64,000 nucleotides of DNA from CBDEFX01 sp965237635 (GTDB lineage: Bacteria; Chloroflexota; Dehalococcoidia; Lucifugimonadales; CAUZJF01), in NCBI GenBank assembly GCA_965237635.1, contig CBDEFX010000002.1, positions 682,001-746,000 of the forward strand, read 5' to 3'. The notes under the pieces were generated by a model. That model was not told where the DNA came from and searched no databases. It saw only the letters and a list, made by a program, of their open reading frames with translations. This document shows, in pieces, positions 44,974-53,910 of this stretch. The stretch's first letter is position 1, and every line of letters starts with the position of its first letter. Position numbers and translations under genes: made by a program.

Positions 44974-45741
44974 CTAGGCTATCCTTCCTCCGTCTATTAC
45001 GAGCTCGGCCCCCGTTACAAATGAGGCCTCATCAGAGGCCAGATATAAGATGCCGTAAGCGACCTCATCGACTGTCGCCAGCCGACCCATCGGCACGGTG
45101 GCAAGCTTGGGGTTGAGCACTGCGGGGTCCGAGAACGACTCTGCCGACAGTGGCGTCAGCGCCCAACCAGGGTGCACCGAGTTGACCCTTATCCCCTCCT
45201 TCGCGTACTGGACCGCGGCCGACTTGGTGAAAGTGCGAACTGCACCCTTGGCCGCTGTGTACACGCTGTCTGCTAGGCTGCCCACCATGCCGAATATCGA
45301 GGACACGTTCACGATAGAGCCTCCACCCGCCCTTCGCATCTCCGGTATGGCGTGTTTCGTGCCCAGGAACGTACCTTTGGCCATAACGTCCAGCTGCAGG
45401 TCCCACTGGTCCACCGTGGTCTCCTCGAGAGGAGAGGCCGCACCGATTCCGGCGTTGTTGACCAGGATGTCCAGCTTGCCATACATTGACACCGTGGTCT
45501 GAATAGCATCTGCCCAGTCCTGCTCCTTCGTCACATCCAGCCGCACAAATATTCCCTCGCCGCCGGCTTCCCGTATCTGTGCCGCGGTCTTCTCTCCCGA
45601 CGTCTCATTGATGTCGGTAACCACCACCTTCGCCCCCTCGCCCGAGAAAAGCCACGCTGTGGCGCCACCAAACCCCATCAGCTCTCCCTTTACCCCGGTA
45701 GCAGCGCCGGTGATCAGGCCGACCTTCCCTTCAAGTCGCAT
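44974..45741 (-). CDS. SDR-family oxidoreductase
   Basis: This 255-residue short-chain dehydrogenase has an unusual N-terminal glycine motif with an insertion (TGAATGVKGELMGFGGATAWLF instead of TGxxxGIG). It also has VVVTDINE (acidic residue after strand 2, favouring NAD), NNAGIGAASPLEE, and the catalytic Ser (NVSSIFGMVG), Tyr and Lys (SVYTAAKG). It ends VTGAELVIDGGRIA. The substrate is unknown. It lies 25 bp downstream of the serine hydrolase gene on the same strand, so the two may be co-transcribed. Confidence 0.85.
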   Translation of the reverse strand: MRLEGKVGLITGAATGVKGELMGFGGATAWLFSGEGAKVVVTDINETSGEKTAAQIREAGGEGIFVRLDVTKEQDWADAIQTTVSMYGKLDILVNNAGIGAASPLEETTVDQWDLQLDVMAKGTFLGTKHAIPEMRRAGGGSIVNVSSIFGMVGSLADSVYTAAKGAVRTFTKSAAVQYAKEGIRVNSVHPGWALTPLSAESFSDPAVLNPKLATVPMGRLATVDEVAYGILYLASDEASFVTGAELVIDGGRIA

Positions 45742-45765
45742 GGCATGCCTCCTTGTCAGCGCGGA

Positions 45766-46848
45766 TTATACCCGCACTGGCCCGACGAAAAGCTGCTCCG
45801 GCACGAGGCTGGACTTACCGCTGGAGTCGGGATAGTCGATGCCTTCGGTCGTGACCCTCCCGATCGCCGTGTAGTGTGTACTCTCGCCGCTGACTCCGCT
45901 GCGGTTACCTCCACTGTGCCCTCGCAGCCATTCGTGGCTTAGGACCTGATCGCCTTTCCACAGCCCACGCGTCGCAACCAGGTGGCCGAAGCGGGCGAGG
46001 TCAGACGCACTAATGATCACCCATCCCGGGCCACTCCTGACGACGTTGCCACCGATCTCGTACGGCGGATCAAGGTAAGTATATGTGTCGGGGATGGCGG
46101 GGTAGAAGTACTTGTTGTCCTTCACGGCCTTCCCTGCAGACCAGTCCCAGCGGTCGGCGCGTACGCCAATCTTGCTAAATATTCTCTCGTCCAGCACGTC
46201 TTTCAGGTCCCGACCCCAAAGGACCGTCAGCGCCTGCCCCAGACGCCAAAAGCCCGCGCTGCTGTAGTGGCCGACCGTGCCGGGCTCTATGTGCGAGTAG
46301 AGGTCGTGGAAGGGATCGCCTGTCCACTTGGCCCACTCTGGGAAGGTCCAGCTAACGGCGCTCTCGGCTTCACGGCCCAGCCTCCAGTCGTTTCCCAGCT
46401 CGATGGCGAAGCCGCCGTAGTGCTTGTTATCGTCCCGAGGTCCGAGGATGTGGTTCCAGGTGAGATTTTTGTGATGCCCCTGGTCGAGATACTTGTGTGG
46501 GTGCGATAGCTCTCCGTGGCCGGTCCACGTCTCTCGAATGGGGTCGTCCGGCTGTATGAGGCCGTCTTCTACCGCGAGGCCGACGAGAGCCCGGGCGAAG
46601 GCCTTGCCGACCGAAGCCGTCTGGAACCTGTAGTCGCGGTCGCCCCAGGCGTGGACAAGGTAGCCGCCCCTCGTCAGGACCATTCCCCAATTATTGCCGC
46701 TGTGGTCCTCGCCACCGAAGGAAGCGCCCCGCACGTCGAGCCTGCCGAGGAACCGAACGAAGCCGTCCTCGTCCAGGCCGGCCTCGACGGGCGCGATCCG
46801 AGTCCAGTCGTCTTCGGGGAACGTGACCCAGTTGGGGAGTTGAAACAT
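45766..46848 (-). CDS. Serine hydrolase, beta-lactamase class C/esterase type
   Basis: This 360-residue protein has the Ser-x-x-Lys motif TASVGKAF (Ser79, Lys82) and a Tyr motif GHYSSAGFW of the DD-peptidase/class C fold. It has no signal peptide, so it is more likely a cytoplasmic esterase or amidase of the family than a resistance enzyme. ATG 46848 has GGAGGAG just upstream. A GTG at 46860 overlaps that site and is rejected. The neighbour downstream is an SDR dehydrogenase. Confidence 0.8.
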   Translation of the reverse strand: MFQLPNWVTFPEDDWTRIAPVEAGLDEDGFVRFLGRLDVRGASFGGEDHSGNNWGMVLTRGGYLVHAWGDRDYRFQTASVGKAFARALVGLAVEDGLIQPDDPIRETWTGHGELSHPHKYLDQGHHKNLTWNHILGPRDDNKHYGGFAIELGNDWRLGREAESAVSWTFPEWAKWTGDPFHDLYSHIEPGTVGHYSSAGFWRLGQALTVLWGRDLKDVLDERIFSKIGVRADRWDWSAGKAVKDNKYFYPAIPDTYTYLDPPYEIGGNVVRSGPGWVIISASDLARFGHLVATRGLWKGDQVLSHEWLRGHSGGNRSGVSGESTHYTAIGRVTTEGIDYPDSSGKSSLVPEQLFVGPVRV

Positions 46849-47088
46849 CAGCTCCTCCACGCTTTACAAATGCATGTCGGGATGCGCAGCAGCTGCCATG
46901 GACTAGAATTGTAGCTGACTCGGCTGACAGTTAGAAGATCGTGGGACGTTAGAAGGGGAGATTGGATACGTCGCACTCTACCACAGAGCCCTCCCTGAAG
47001 TAGGAAGCCTTCCGTATTGCGTCATGCGTCCCAATTGGGTTAGTCTGGGCCCGTTCCGGTCTCGCGATAACAACACAAAGGAGTGACT

Positions 47089-47934
47089 ATGGACCGACAA
47101 CAGCTTCGATTCCTGGGCGTGGTAGCCCACCCACACGACTTCACCCACTTCTCTGGCACCTGCGGCATTCATTCGGCCATGGGCGACCCTGTGACCGTCG
47201 TGTGCGTGACGACGGGGGCCTCGATGCATAACGTGCTACTCGAGGAGGAGATGGCCAAGCCGCCCGAGGAGCGAGACCCCGCCGTCGTTAGCGGGGGGCA
47301 GGAGAAGCACATCGAAAAGAAGAGGCAGGAGCTCATCGAAGCGGCCGCCCTCTTTGGAGTGACCGACGTCCGCACGCTCGGCTATCCACAGCCGTTTGCG
47401 TCGAGCCAGTCCGCAGGGGCTACGAACCAACTCGCGGATATCATTCGACAGGTGCGCCCGCACGTGATGATAACGCAGAGCCCCTATAACGTAGCTCATC
47501 GGGGCCGTATAAGTCCGGTCCCCGACGATCACATAGAGACCAGTGTGGCCTCTCTGAAGGCGCAGGAGTTGGCTGCCGACCCTGGCCACATGACCGATGC
47601 CGAAGCCCACAAGATCGCCACAGTGCTGTTCCCCGGGGTCTACTTCAACCGCGAGGAGTGGGACTTCACCGTGGATATCAGCAGCTTGCACGAGCAAAGG
47701 GTCCAGGCAGAGGCGCTGTACGAGAGCCAGGGCCATACCCTGGAGTTCGCCAGAAAAAGGATCGAAATCGGGGTCGGCGGCGTTGGTTGGACTCACGGCA
47801 GCCCGTACGCCGAAGCCTTCGTCCGCAACAAGTCGGAGCGGCTCGATAGTATAGCAGTCTCCGAGGCCGACCTTCGGGCCGTCCAGGAGAGCGAGGCGGA
47901 GCACATCAAGAAGATCACAGAGGGTCGGGCATAG
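47089..47934 (+). CDS. PIG-L (LmbE-like) deacetylase family protein, variant metal site
   Basis: This 281-residue protein has the PIG-L fold pattern: LGVVAHPHDFTHFSGTCG at the N-terminus, VVCVTTGAS, LGYPQP, VRPHVMITQSPY and a late DDHIETS. In typical members the first motif is AHPDDE. Here it is HPHD, replacing the usual catalytic Asp by His, so metal binding or activity may differ. ATG 47089 lies behind AAGGAG, and GTG 47083 overlaps that site. Usual substrates are N-acetyl sugars. This variant may act differently. Confidence 0.75.
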   Translation: MDRQQLRFLGVVAHPHDFTHFSGTCGIHSAMGDPVTVVCVTTGASMHNVLLEEEMAKPPEERDPAVVSGGQEKHIEKKRQELIEAAALFGVTDVRTLGYPQPFASSQSAGATNQLADIIRQVRPHVMITQSPYNVAHRGRISPVPDDHIETSVASLKAQELAADPGHMTDAEAHKIATVLFPGVYFNREEWDFTVDISSLHEQRVQAEALYESQGHTLEFARKRIEIGVGGVGWTHGSPYAEAFVRNKSERLDSIAVSEADLRAVQESEAEHIKKITEGRA

Positions 47935-47936
47935 GC

Positions 47937-47980
47937 CCCTCGATACGTCCCGATGGGGCGTCGGGACTACTCGGGGTGAA
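47937..47980. repeat. Dispersed inverted repeat (opposite orientation to 21315)
   Basis: CCCTCGATACGTCCCGATGG leads into CGTCGGGACTACTCGGGG, the reverse complement of the unit at 21315-21360. Confidence 0.65.
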
Positions 47981-48024
47981 CGGTGTTTGAACCTGAAGCT
48001 ACTGCTACCGAGCCGGGAGGAGCC

Positions 48025-48276
48025 ATGGCGCTGACACAGCACCAGACCCGACACATGATTCTCGAGGCCCTACATACGCTGTCGGACCTACTCTCGGATA
48101 AGCCTCTGAATGGTCCCGAAGAGCAGGCGACAACCGTGCTTTGGGGAGGCGATTTGACCGATCCTGACACCGGCCAGGACGCACATGCGGTCGTATATCT
48201 GATGTTGACGGAAGATGCCGGTAAAGCGACGACCATAGCAGACTCTCTTGGCCGTCCGCCATTTCAATCGACTTGA
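48025..48276 (+). CDS. Small hypothetical protein
   Basis: This 83-residue acidic protein starts MALTQHQTRHMILEALHTLS at ATG 48025, behind GGGAGGAG. A longer start at GTG 47983 has no ribosome site and lies next to repeat DNA. It has two predicted helices and a beta-type stretch (AVVYLMLTEDAGKATTIADSL). I do not recognise it, and it could be a small regulatory or domain-only protein. Confidence 0.45.
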   Translation: MALTQHQTRHMILEALHTLSDLLSDKPLNGPEEQATTVLWGGDLTDPDTGQDAHAVVYLMLTEDAGKATTIADSLGRPPFQST

Positions 48277-48344
48277 CCGGTCATCTCAGCATCACAGCTC
48301 CCTCCTCAGTCCTGCCTTGGCAGTCTTCAGCCCAACTCTCACCC

Positions 48345-49409
48345 TTAGTCTTCTTTCGAGGCAGCGAAAGGGAGGATGCGAGCCGGGTTATCCACGAGGA
48401 TACGTTCGATGGCCTCCTCGCCGATGCCGCGCATCTTCATCCTCGGCACCGTATTGGCCAGGATGTAGAAGTAGCCGTGGCCCCCGTACCTGAGGGTACG
48501 GTCTTTGGAGTAGATGTCATGCGCGACGACGACCTGGTCTCCGAAGCCCTGCTCGATGACCCACTTGATGTCGTCGATACGCCTGGCGTCGTTGGCCATG
48601 TCGAAGGCGGGGTTGGGCACATACCACGACTCCTCGCGGCCGAACAGGTCCCACTCCAGGTTGCAGCCGGTCTCGGCCATGAGCTTCATGGTCTCTCGCT
48701 GGGCGACGGTGCGGTCCATGTGGGACATGATAGTGCGGTGGACGTCGGCCCCTACGCGGCTGAGGATATCGATTACCCCAATCGGGGCGTATTCGTCGCG
48801 GCCGGGATGGATGATCAACGCCGCGCCGGTGGCGCGTTGGGCGCGGCCTGAGGCCCGCAGTACTTTGGTCTCGTTGGCGGTCATGGGCCACTGGCTGCCG
48901 ACCTCGCCGATGATGCCGGCCCTGATGTCGCTGCCGTCGGCCCCTTCGGTGATGTCCCGTACGATCTCTTCGACGATGTCGTCTTCGCTACGTTGGTCCA
49001 TATCGGCGGGGTGAGACTCGCCGACATAGTAGGATGACCCCATGACGACGTTGACCCCAGTCCTGCGTGAGATCTCCGCCAGGCCTGTGGGGTTACGCCT
49101 AAGGCCCCTTGAAGTGACCTCGACGACGCTCCCTCCGCCGTGGTCTTTGAAACGTTTCAGCTCCGCCGAGACCTCGTCGACGTCCGAAAGGGTGTAGTTG
49201 TCCTTGTTCACGTAGTCGTAGTGAATGAACCAGGCCCGCGCCTCCGGGCTCATTGGCGCGTAGTATTTCTCGCGGGCGACGGGGTCGTCAGGTGGCCCCC
49301 ACACGGGCGTCGGATCAACCAGCAGGTGCTCGTGGGTGTGAGTCTTGCCGAGCTGGTCAGGCTCGATAAGCCCGAGCACCGTCTGGACCTTTCCGGTCTG
49401 TTCTGTCAT
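48345..49409 (-). CDS. Phosphotriesterase-family metal-dependent hydrolase
   Basis: This 354-residue amidohydrolase-superfamily TIM barrel has the metal-binding HxH at THTHEHLLVDP, His residues in ALIIHPGRDE and TIMSHMDRT, and the late Asp in VVVAHDIYSKD. The bridging position is Glu in AGIIGEVGSQ, where bacterial phosphotriesterase has a carboxylated lysine. This points to a lactonase or phosphotriesterase-like homology protein rather than an organophosphate hydrolase. It is cytoplasmic and monocistronic as far as visible. Confidence 0.85.
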   Translation of the reverse strand: MTEQTGKVQTVLGLIEPDQLGKTHTHEHLLVDPTPVWGPPDDPVAREKYYAPMSPEARAWFIHYDYVNKDNYTLSDVDEVSAELKRFKDHGGGSVVEVTSRGLRRNPTGLAEISRRTGVNVVMGSSYYVGESHPADMDQRSEDDIVEEIVRDITEGADGSDIRAGIIGEVGSQWPMTANETKVLRASGRAQRATGAALIIHPGRDEYAPIGVIDILSRVGADVHRTIMSHMDRTVAQRETMKLMAETGCNLEWDLFGREESWYVPNPAFDMANDARRIDDIKWVIEQGFGDQVVVAHDIYSKDRTLRYGGHGYFYILANTVPRMKMRGIGEEAIERILVDNPARILPFAASKED

Positions 49410-49648
49410 CGGTGCTCCCAGTTCCTCGCTCCCAAGTTATCGGTAGCCTGATATCCGCATCGGCCCTGTCTGAAGTAAGAGTAGTCTACACTTCCTCACG
49501 GGCTCGCGTGTTAAAGGGTTACGACTTCGATGTCACGGAGCCTCATGGTATAGTCGCCACAACCCTCTCCATTCCGCGCCGCCGATCAACGTCGAGACGG
49601 CGATACCTGTAGTCCCGGAATGAGCGCGCAGTCGCGGCAGAAAGGCTA

Positions 49649-50512
49649 TTGGTTTTTCAGAGCTTTCTATTCGGACTCATCTCGGCCTTTACGGTTGGCG
49701 TAGCCGACCTGCTGGCGGCCTCGACGTCGAGAAGGATCGGCATCTTTCGGGTTATAGTGGCGACCCACGTCGTAGCCGTCGTGCTCTCGACCACCTATTT
49801 GCCCTTCGCCTTCGACTTCAGCGGCGTGTCGCCTGGAGATTGGCGCGACTTGTTCCTCCTGAGCTTGCTGGTAATCGTAACTCGGACCGTGCTGTACAAG
49901 GCGCTCCAAATTGGGCCGGTGGCCGTAGTGAGTCCCATCGTCGCCACCCCGCTGGCAGCGATCCTACTGGCGGTCGTGGTGGGAGGGGAGCGCCTTACGA
50001 GCGGGCAGGTGGTCGGCATCGTTATCACCGTTTCCGGAGTGGCTATGACGTCGGTGGACATCAGGGAGCTACACGGCGGACGTCGCCTTATCGGCACAGG
50101 CCCGTTGCTGGCGTTCGCCACCATGCTGGGAGCGGGCACTTGGGCCTACCTCATGGGCTCGCTGTCGCAGAAACTCGGGTGGTTCCAGCCAGGGTACCTG
50201 ACCAAGGTCATTACCCTGGCGATACTCACCCTCATTCAGATAAGAGCCCGGATGTGGTCGTGGCAGGGATTTACGATCAGGACGGTGCTAAGCGTAGTGC
50301 TTCTCGGTGCCCTGGAGACGGTTGGGCTGTTTGCGTTCGCTAGAGGCGCCGAGATCGGTTCAATATCGATCGTTGCGGCGACGTTCAGCGTTTACCCCAT
50401 CGTGCCTATCGCGGGCGGGCTGCTGATTTTCAAGGAGAGGCTCGCCCCCAACCAGATAGTTGGGCTCGCCATCGTGATCCCGGGTCTAATAACCCTCGGG
50501 GCGATGACCTAG
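49649..50512 (+). CDS. EamA/DMT-family transporter
   Basis: This 287-residue membrane protein has ten predicted helices in two EamA repeats, for example VVSPIVATPLAAILLAVVVGGERLTSGQVVGIVITVSGVAM ending repeat one and SIVAATFSVYPIVPIAGGLLIFKERLAPNQIVGLAIVIPGL ending repeat two. The Glu-Arg-(L) motif after the fourth helix in each half is typical. TTG 49649 is the likely start, behind AAAGG. The substrate is unknown, and many members export amino acids or other metabolites. Confidence 0.85.
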   Translation: MVFQSFLFGLISAFTVGVADLLAASTSRRIGIFRVIVATHVVAVVLSTTYLPFAFDFSGVSPGDWRDLFLLSLLVIVTRTVLYKALQIGPVAVVSPIVATPLAAILLAVVVGGERLTSGQVVGIVITVSGVAMTSVDIRELHGGRRLIGTGPLLAFATMLGAGTWAYLMGSLSQKLGWFQPGYLTKVITLAILTLIQIRARMWSWQGFTIRTVLSVVLLGALETVGLFAFARGAEIGSISIVAATFSVYPIVPIAGGLLIFKERLAPNQIVGLAIVIPGLITLGAMT

Positions 50513-50526
50513 GCCGTGGGAAGGCG

Positions 50527-53391
50527 CTACTCGGGCTCGATGACCGTGAGCCGCCGGTTGGCATCCACGTCGGTCAAGGTCTGCACCTTGCCGCTGGGCC
50601 ATGTGATTGTCACCGAGTCCGCCACAGCCGACGCGTCGAGCCCGAAGTGTGCGGCCATCATGTTCTGCCCCATCTGGCTCGAGCCGCCGGATATCTCTCT
50701 GATCTGCGTCGTCCCTCCGGCGACCATCGTTATCCTGGCGCCGATACCATCCCGGTTGCTGAGGCTGCCGACGGTCTTGATTTCCAGCCAGTTGTTGTTG
50801 TCGCCACATGCGTTCTGGAATAGCTTGGCACTCTGCCCCAGATTTGCGACAAACAGATCGAGGCAGCCGTCTTTATTGAAGTCGAGGTAGACGCCGCCTC
50901 GCCCGATTCCTTCATCGTCCACACCGCTCCCCGAGGAGACGTCGCTAAACGTCCCATCCCCTTTGTTTCGGAGCAGGATGTTCGGCTGCTGGACCGGGTT
51001 GCCGTGAAGGAGGCCCTTCAAGAACCCGCTGACGATGTATAGGTCCTCAAGCCCATCGTTGTCGTAGTCGAAGAACATGGTCGCCCAGTCGACGCTCTGT
51101 TTGTTCTTGATCCCGATCTCAGCTCCCGCCTCGACGGTGGTGTTTGTGAACGTCAGGCCATCGCCGTTGTTCCTCAATAGAGCGTTTCTATTCGTATTGG
51201 ACATGTAGAAATCGAGGAAGCCGTCGAGGTCGTAGTCTCCTATGGCCAGGCCCATTCCATCGATAATCACGTCTGCCCCGGAGCTCTCGGAGACATCAAG
51301 GAATTCCCAGCTCCCGTCTTCGGCGGCGCCGTCGTTCCGCCACAGAACGTTGGGGTGGACTACTCGCCCGTAGTCGTTGACGACGTACAGGTCCAGGTCA
51401 CCATCGTTGTCGAAGTCCACCCACCCTGGTTGGTACCCGGCTCCGGAGATGTTGTTGATGACCTTGCCGTCGCCATCGCGCAAGGCCAATGTATCCCCAA
51501 GCAGGGGCGTGACGTCTGTGAAGCTCCCGTCACCGTTATTGTGATATAGGGCGAGGCTTCTGACATTCTCCGCATAGGGAACTCTATCGTTGAGGAACTC
51601 GGGCGCCCACGTTGCAAGATGGCGGACGACAATCAAGTCCAGAGAGCCGTCCCGGTCGTAATCGCCCCAGGCGCACCCGGTAGACCGGTGGGTTACGTCT
51701 TGGTTGTCGACTGCGGCGACGCCGGTCACATCGGTGAACTGCCCATTGCCATTGTTGCGGAAGAGCTTGCTCGAGCCGAAGCTTGTGACGAACAGGTCCT
51801 GGTCACCGTCGTTGTCGTAGTCGGCGGCGCAACCCCCATTCCCCACGCCTTGTGGGTCATCCACGCCTACGGCAACGGCCACGTCGGTGAAGGTCCCGTC
51901 CCCTTCGTTGCGGTAGAGGGCATTCGGGCCCTCGGAGTTAGTGACGTAGATGTCCTGGAATCCGTCGTTGTTGAAATCGAGGACTAGGGCGCCCGCCCCG
52001 GTGTTTACGTCAAGGTAGGAGCCCTTATCGTCGACTTCCGAGCCCGGTGAGCCGGCTACGACTCCTCCGTTGACTCTCCGATGAACGAAGTCTATACCTG
52101 CGGCGAGGCTCACGTCGATGAAGGAAGGTGTCTCATCCGCCGTGCTCGACTCTCGGCTAGGCGGTGGGGCCTCCGAGGTCGAGGCGTCCGAGGTCTGGGC
52201 GGCTTCGGCTCCTCGGAGGCCCACTACGTCGGCCTCCTCCCAGATGAGCGCGCCGATGCCGAGTACAGCCATCCCTCCGATCGCCGCCAATGCCCAGGTC
52301 GCCCCCGCAAACACGACCGTCGCCCGCCTCGGCATAATCCTGGCCAGCCCCCAGAAGGTTACCGGGCCGCCGGCCGCTGCGGCGAATAGGAGCGTGGCGG
52401 CTGGGGCTGTGCCCATTCCGAGAAGCAACAAGAGGGCTACAAGAGGAATCTCGAAAAGCAGCGGCACATTGATGGCGATACCTAGAGTAGCCGCAATCGC
52501 GACTCCCATGAGGTCGTTCCCCAGGTAACGGGAGACCGTCTCGGGACTTATCCACTGGATCGCCAGGCCGCTGGCAAATCCCGCCGCTATCATTATGGGC
52601 CCCATACGGACCAGGTAGCCGATGCTCGTTCTCGCCCAGTCTCGGAAGGCCTCCGTTAGCGCCGGCCCCCATGGAGAAGTCTCCTGATGTTGTTGAATCG
52701 GCAGTGAACCCGGTCCGGCATCTTCGTCTCGTCTGCTCTTCCGCACGGCGAACACTACGATAGGGCCCAGAATCAGGGCTCCTACGAGGGCCAGAACGAG
52801 ACGACTTAGGCCAAGCAGCGGCGTAAAGACGAAGAAGACCATCGCGAGAGCCGGTATATTCAGGGTGGCAGACCCCTGCACCATCGCGATAGCGCCCTCG
52901 ATCCCGCCTCCCCTCCTCTCGTAGGCCCGGGAGACGGGCACGATACAGGCGGAGCACAGATTCATCACCGGTCCGACGGCGAGACCCTTGAGCGTTCGCT
53001 TAAACGTGCCTCCCGAGATATACCTCGTCCCGCTGGAGTCAGGGAACAGAAATGACTCCGTAAGACCGGCCACCAGAAAGGCAAACATCATGCCTACGGT
53101 GACTAGCCGCAGATAAGTGACAGAGAAGACCCACCATCTTGTGAGGAAGTTGGACCCGGGCTCCCTTTCGATACAGAACCCCTGGAAGCACTGGACCTCC
53201 GTGGCTGTGACCACATCAAGGTCGCCCCCCACGATGTCCAGCTTGGGGAAACGGTTAAAGGCGAAAAACAGGGATAGGATCACCAGGAAGAGAACGAGCC
53301 CGACGGCCCGTTTCTTCTGTAGCGCCGTGCCGAGCGACGGCCAGCCAATCTTTAGGGGCAGGCCCGCTAAGGCCCTTGTCATGCCACTCAT
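50527..53391 (-). CDS. Fusion protein: DUF318-type permease plus FG-GAP/ASPIC-UnbV domain
   Basis: This is a 954-residue two-part protein. Residues about 28-385 form a multi-pass permease: a helix at 30-47, an outside loop with Cys68 and Cys73, and the motif PVMNLCSACIVPVSRAYERR (Cys146, Cys149). A repeat half (YLVRMGPIMIAAGFASGLAI, INVPLLFEIPLVALLLLLG) follows, as in DUF318/YraQ-type permeases, some of which move metals. After a Ser/Pro linker (390-420), residues 465-850 hold seven DxDxDG calcium-binding FG-GAP/VCBS blades (for example DFNNDGFQD 472-480, DFDNDGDLD 659-667). Residues 866-952 are an ASPIC/UnbV domain (ISGGSSQMGQN). No frameshift is seen. The calcium-propeller half would lie outside the membrane. 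The fusion is unusual. Confidence 0.85.
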   Translation of the reverse strand: MSGMTRALAGLPLKIGWPSLGTALQKKRAVGLVLFLVILSLFFAFNRFPKLDIVGGDLDVVTATEVQCFQGFCIEREPGSNFLTRWWVFSVTYLRLVTVGMMFAFLVAGLTESFLFPDSSGTRYISGGTFKRTLKGLAVGPVMNLCSACIVPVSRAYERRGGGIEGAIAMVQGSATLNIPALAMVFFVFTPLLGLSRLVLALVGALILGPIVVFAVRKSRRDEDAGPGSLPIQQHQETSPWGPALTEAFRDWARTSIGYLVRMGPIMIAAGFASGLAIQWISPETVSRYLGNDLMGVAIAATLGIAINVPLLFEIPLVALLLLLGMGTAPAATLLFAAAAGGPVTFWGLARIMPRRATVVFAGATWALAAIGGMAVLGIGALIWEEADVVGLRGAEAAQTSDASTSEAPPPSRESSTADETPSFIDVSLAAGIDFVHRRVNGGVVAGSPGSEVDDKGSYLDVNTGAGALVLDFNNDGFQDIYVTNSEGPNALYRNEGDGTFTDVAVAVGVDDPQGVGNGGCAADYDNDGDQDLFVTSFGSSKLFRNNGNGQFTDVTGVAAVDNQDVTHRSTGCAWGDYDRDGSLDLIVVRHLATWAPEFLNDRVPYAENVRSLALYHNNGDGSFTDVTPLLGDTLALRDGDGKVINNISGAGYQPGWVDFDNDGDLDLYVVNDYGRVVHPNVLWRNDGAAEDGSWEFLDVSESSGADVIIDGMGLAIGDYDLDGFLDFYMSNTNRNALLRNNGDGLTFTNTTVEAGAEIGIKNKQSVDWATMFFDYDNDGLEDLYIVSGFLKGLLHGNPVQQPNILLRNKGDGTFSDVSSGSGVDDEGIGRGGVYLDFNKDGCLDLFVANLGQSAKLFQNACGDNNNWLEIKTVGSLSNRDGIGARITMVAGGTTQIREISGGSSQMGQNMMAAHFGLDASAVADSVTITWPSGKVQTLTDVDANRRLTVIEPE

Positions 53392-53446
53392 AATGCGAAC
53401 TGAATCCGACGGGTCACAGTCGGCGGAAAGGGATACATACCTCGCG

Positions 53447-53587
53447 TCAGCGCCGTCTGGTCAAGCGGTCTCGGATCTTGGTGGCCAAGTCGACTTCCCC
53501 CGGTCGGCCAGGAAGAGCAACCCATAGGACCAACAAGACTCCGAATACGAACACGGGAAGGGTAGCTTCCAGCCACCAATCTGGCAT
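53447..53587 (-). CDS. 46-residue single-pass membrane protein upstream of the permease fusion
   Basis: ATG 53587 has AGGAGGG ten bases upstream and the frame closes at TGA 53447. The peptide begins MPDWWLEATLPVFVFG, has one membrane helix (residues about 9-26) and a basic cytoplasmic tail ending RDRLTRRR. It is 55 bp upstream of, and on the same strand as, the 954-residue fusion gene, so it is probably the first gene of that transcript. Size and layout recall small accessory subunits of transporters. No family is recognised. Confidence 0.6.
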   Translation of the reverse strand: MPDWWLEATLPVFVFGVLLVLWVALPGRPGEVDLATKIRDRLTRRR

Positions 53588-53910
53588 GTCCCGTGCCCTC
53601 CTGTTACCTGGTAGTCCTTAACATCCGTAATAAGATACGTCATCGTCCCCTCGACAGATTATATCTGACCAACATTTCCCCCATCAAACCCAGCCAGGCG
53701 TGGCTCGATCTATTCGGTGGCGAACCGCAGAGCCTGGTCGACGATATAGTGCAGCAAAAGAGACCTTCGTCCAGAGTATCCACTGTACCCGGAATCGTGG
53801 CGTGTCTGTCTGGGTGGGCCAGGCGCCCGCTGATACCCCTGGTTACTTTTGACGCCCGCGACCTGATGTTCGAAAGACCATCATCGACTCTCTGTATGGT
53901 AGCTCTCCAG

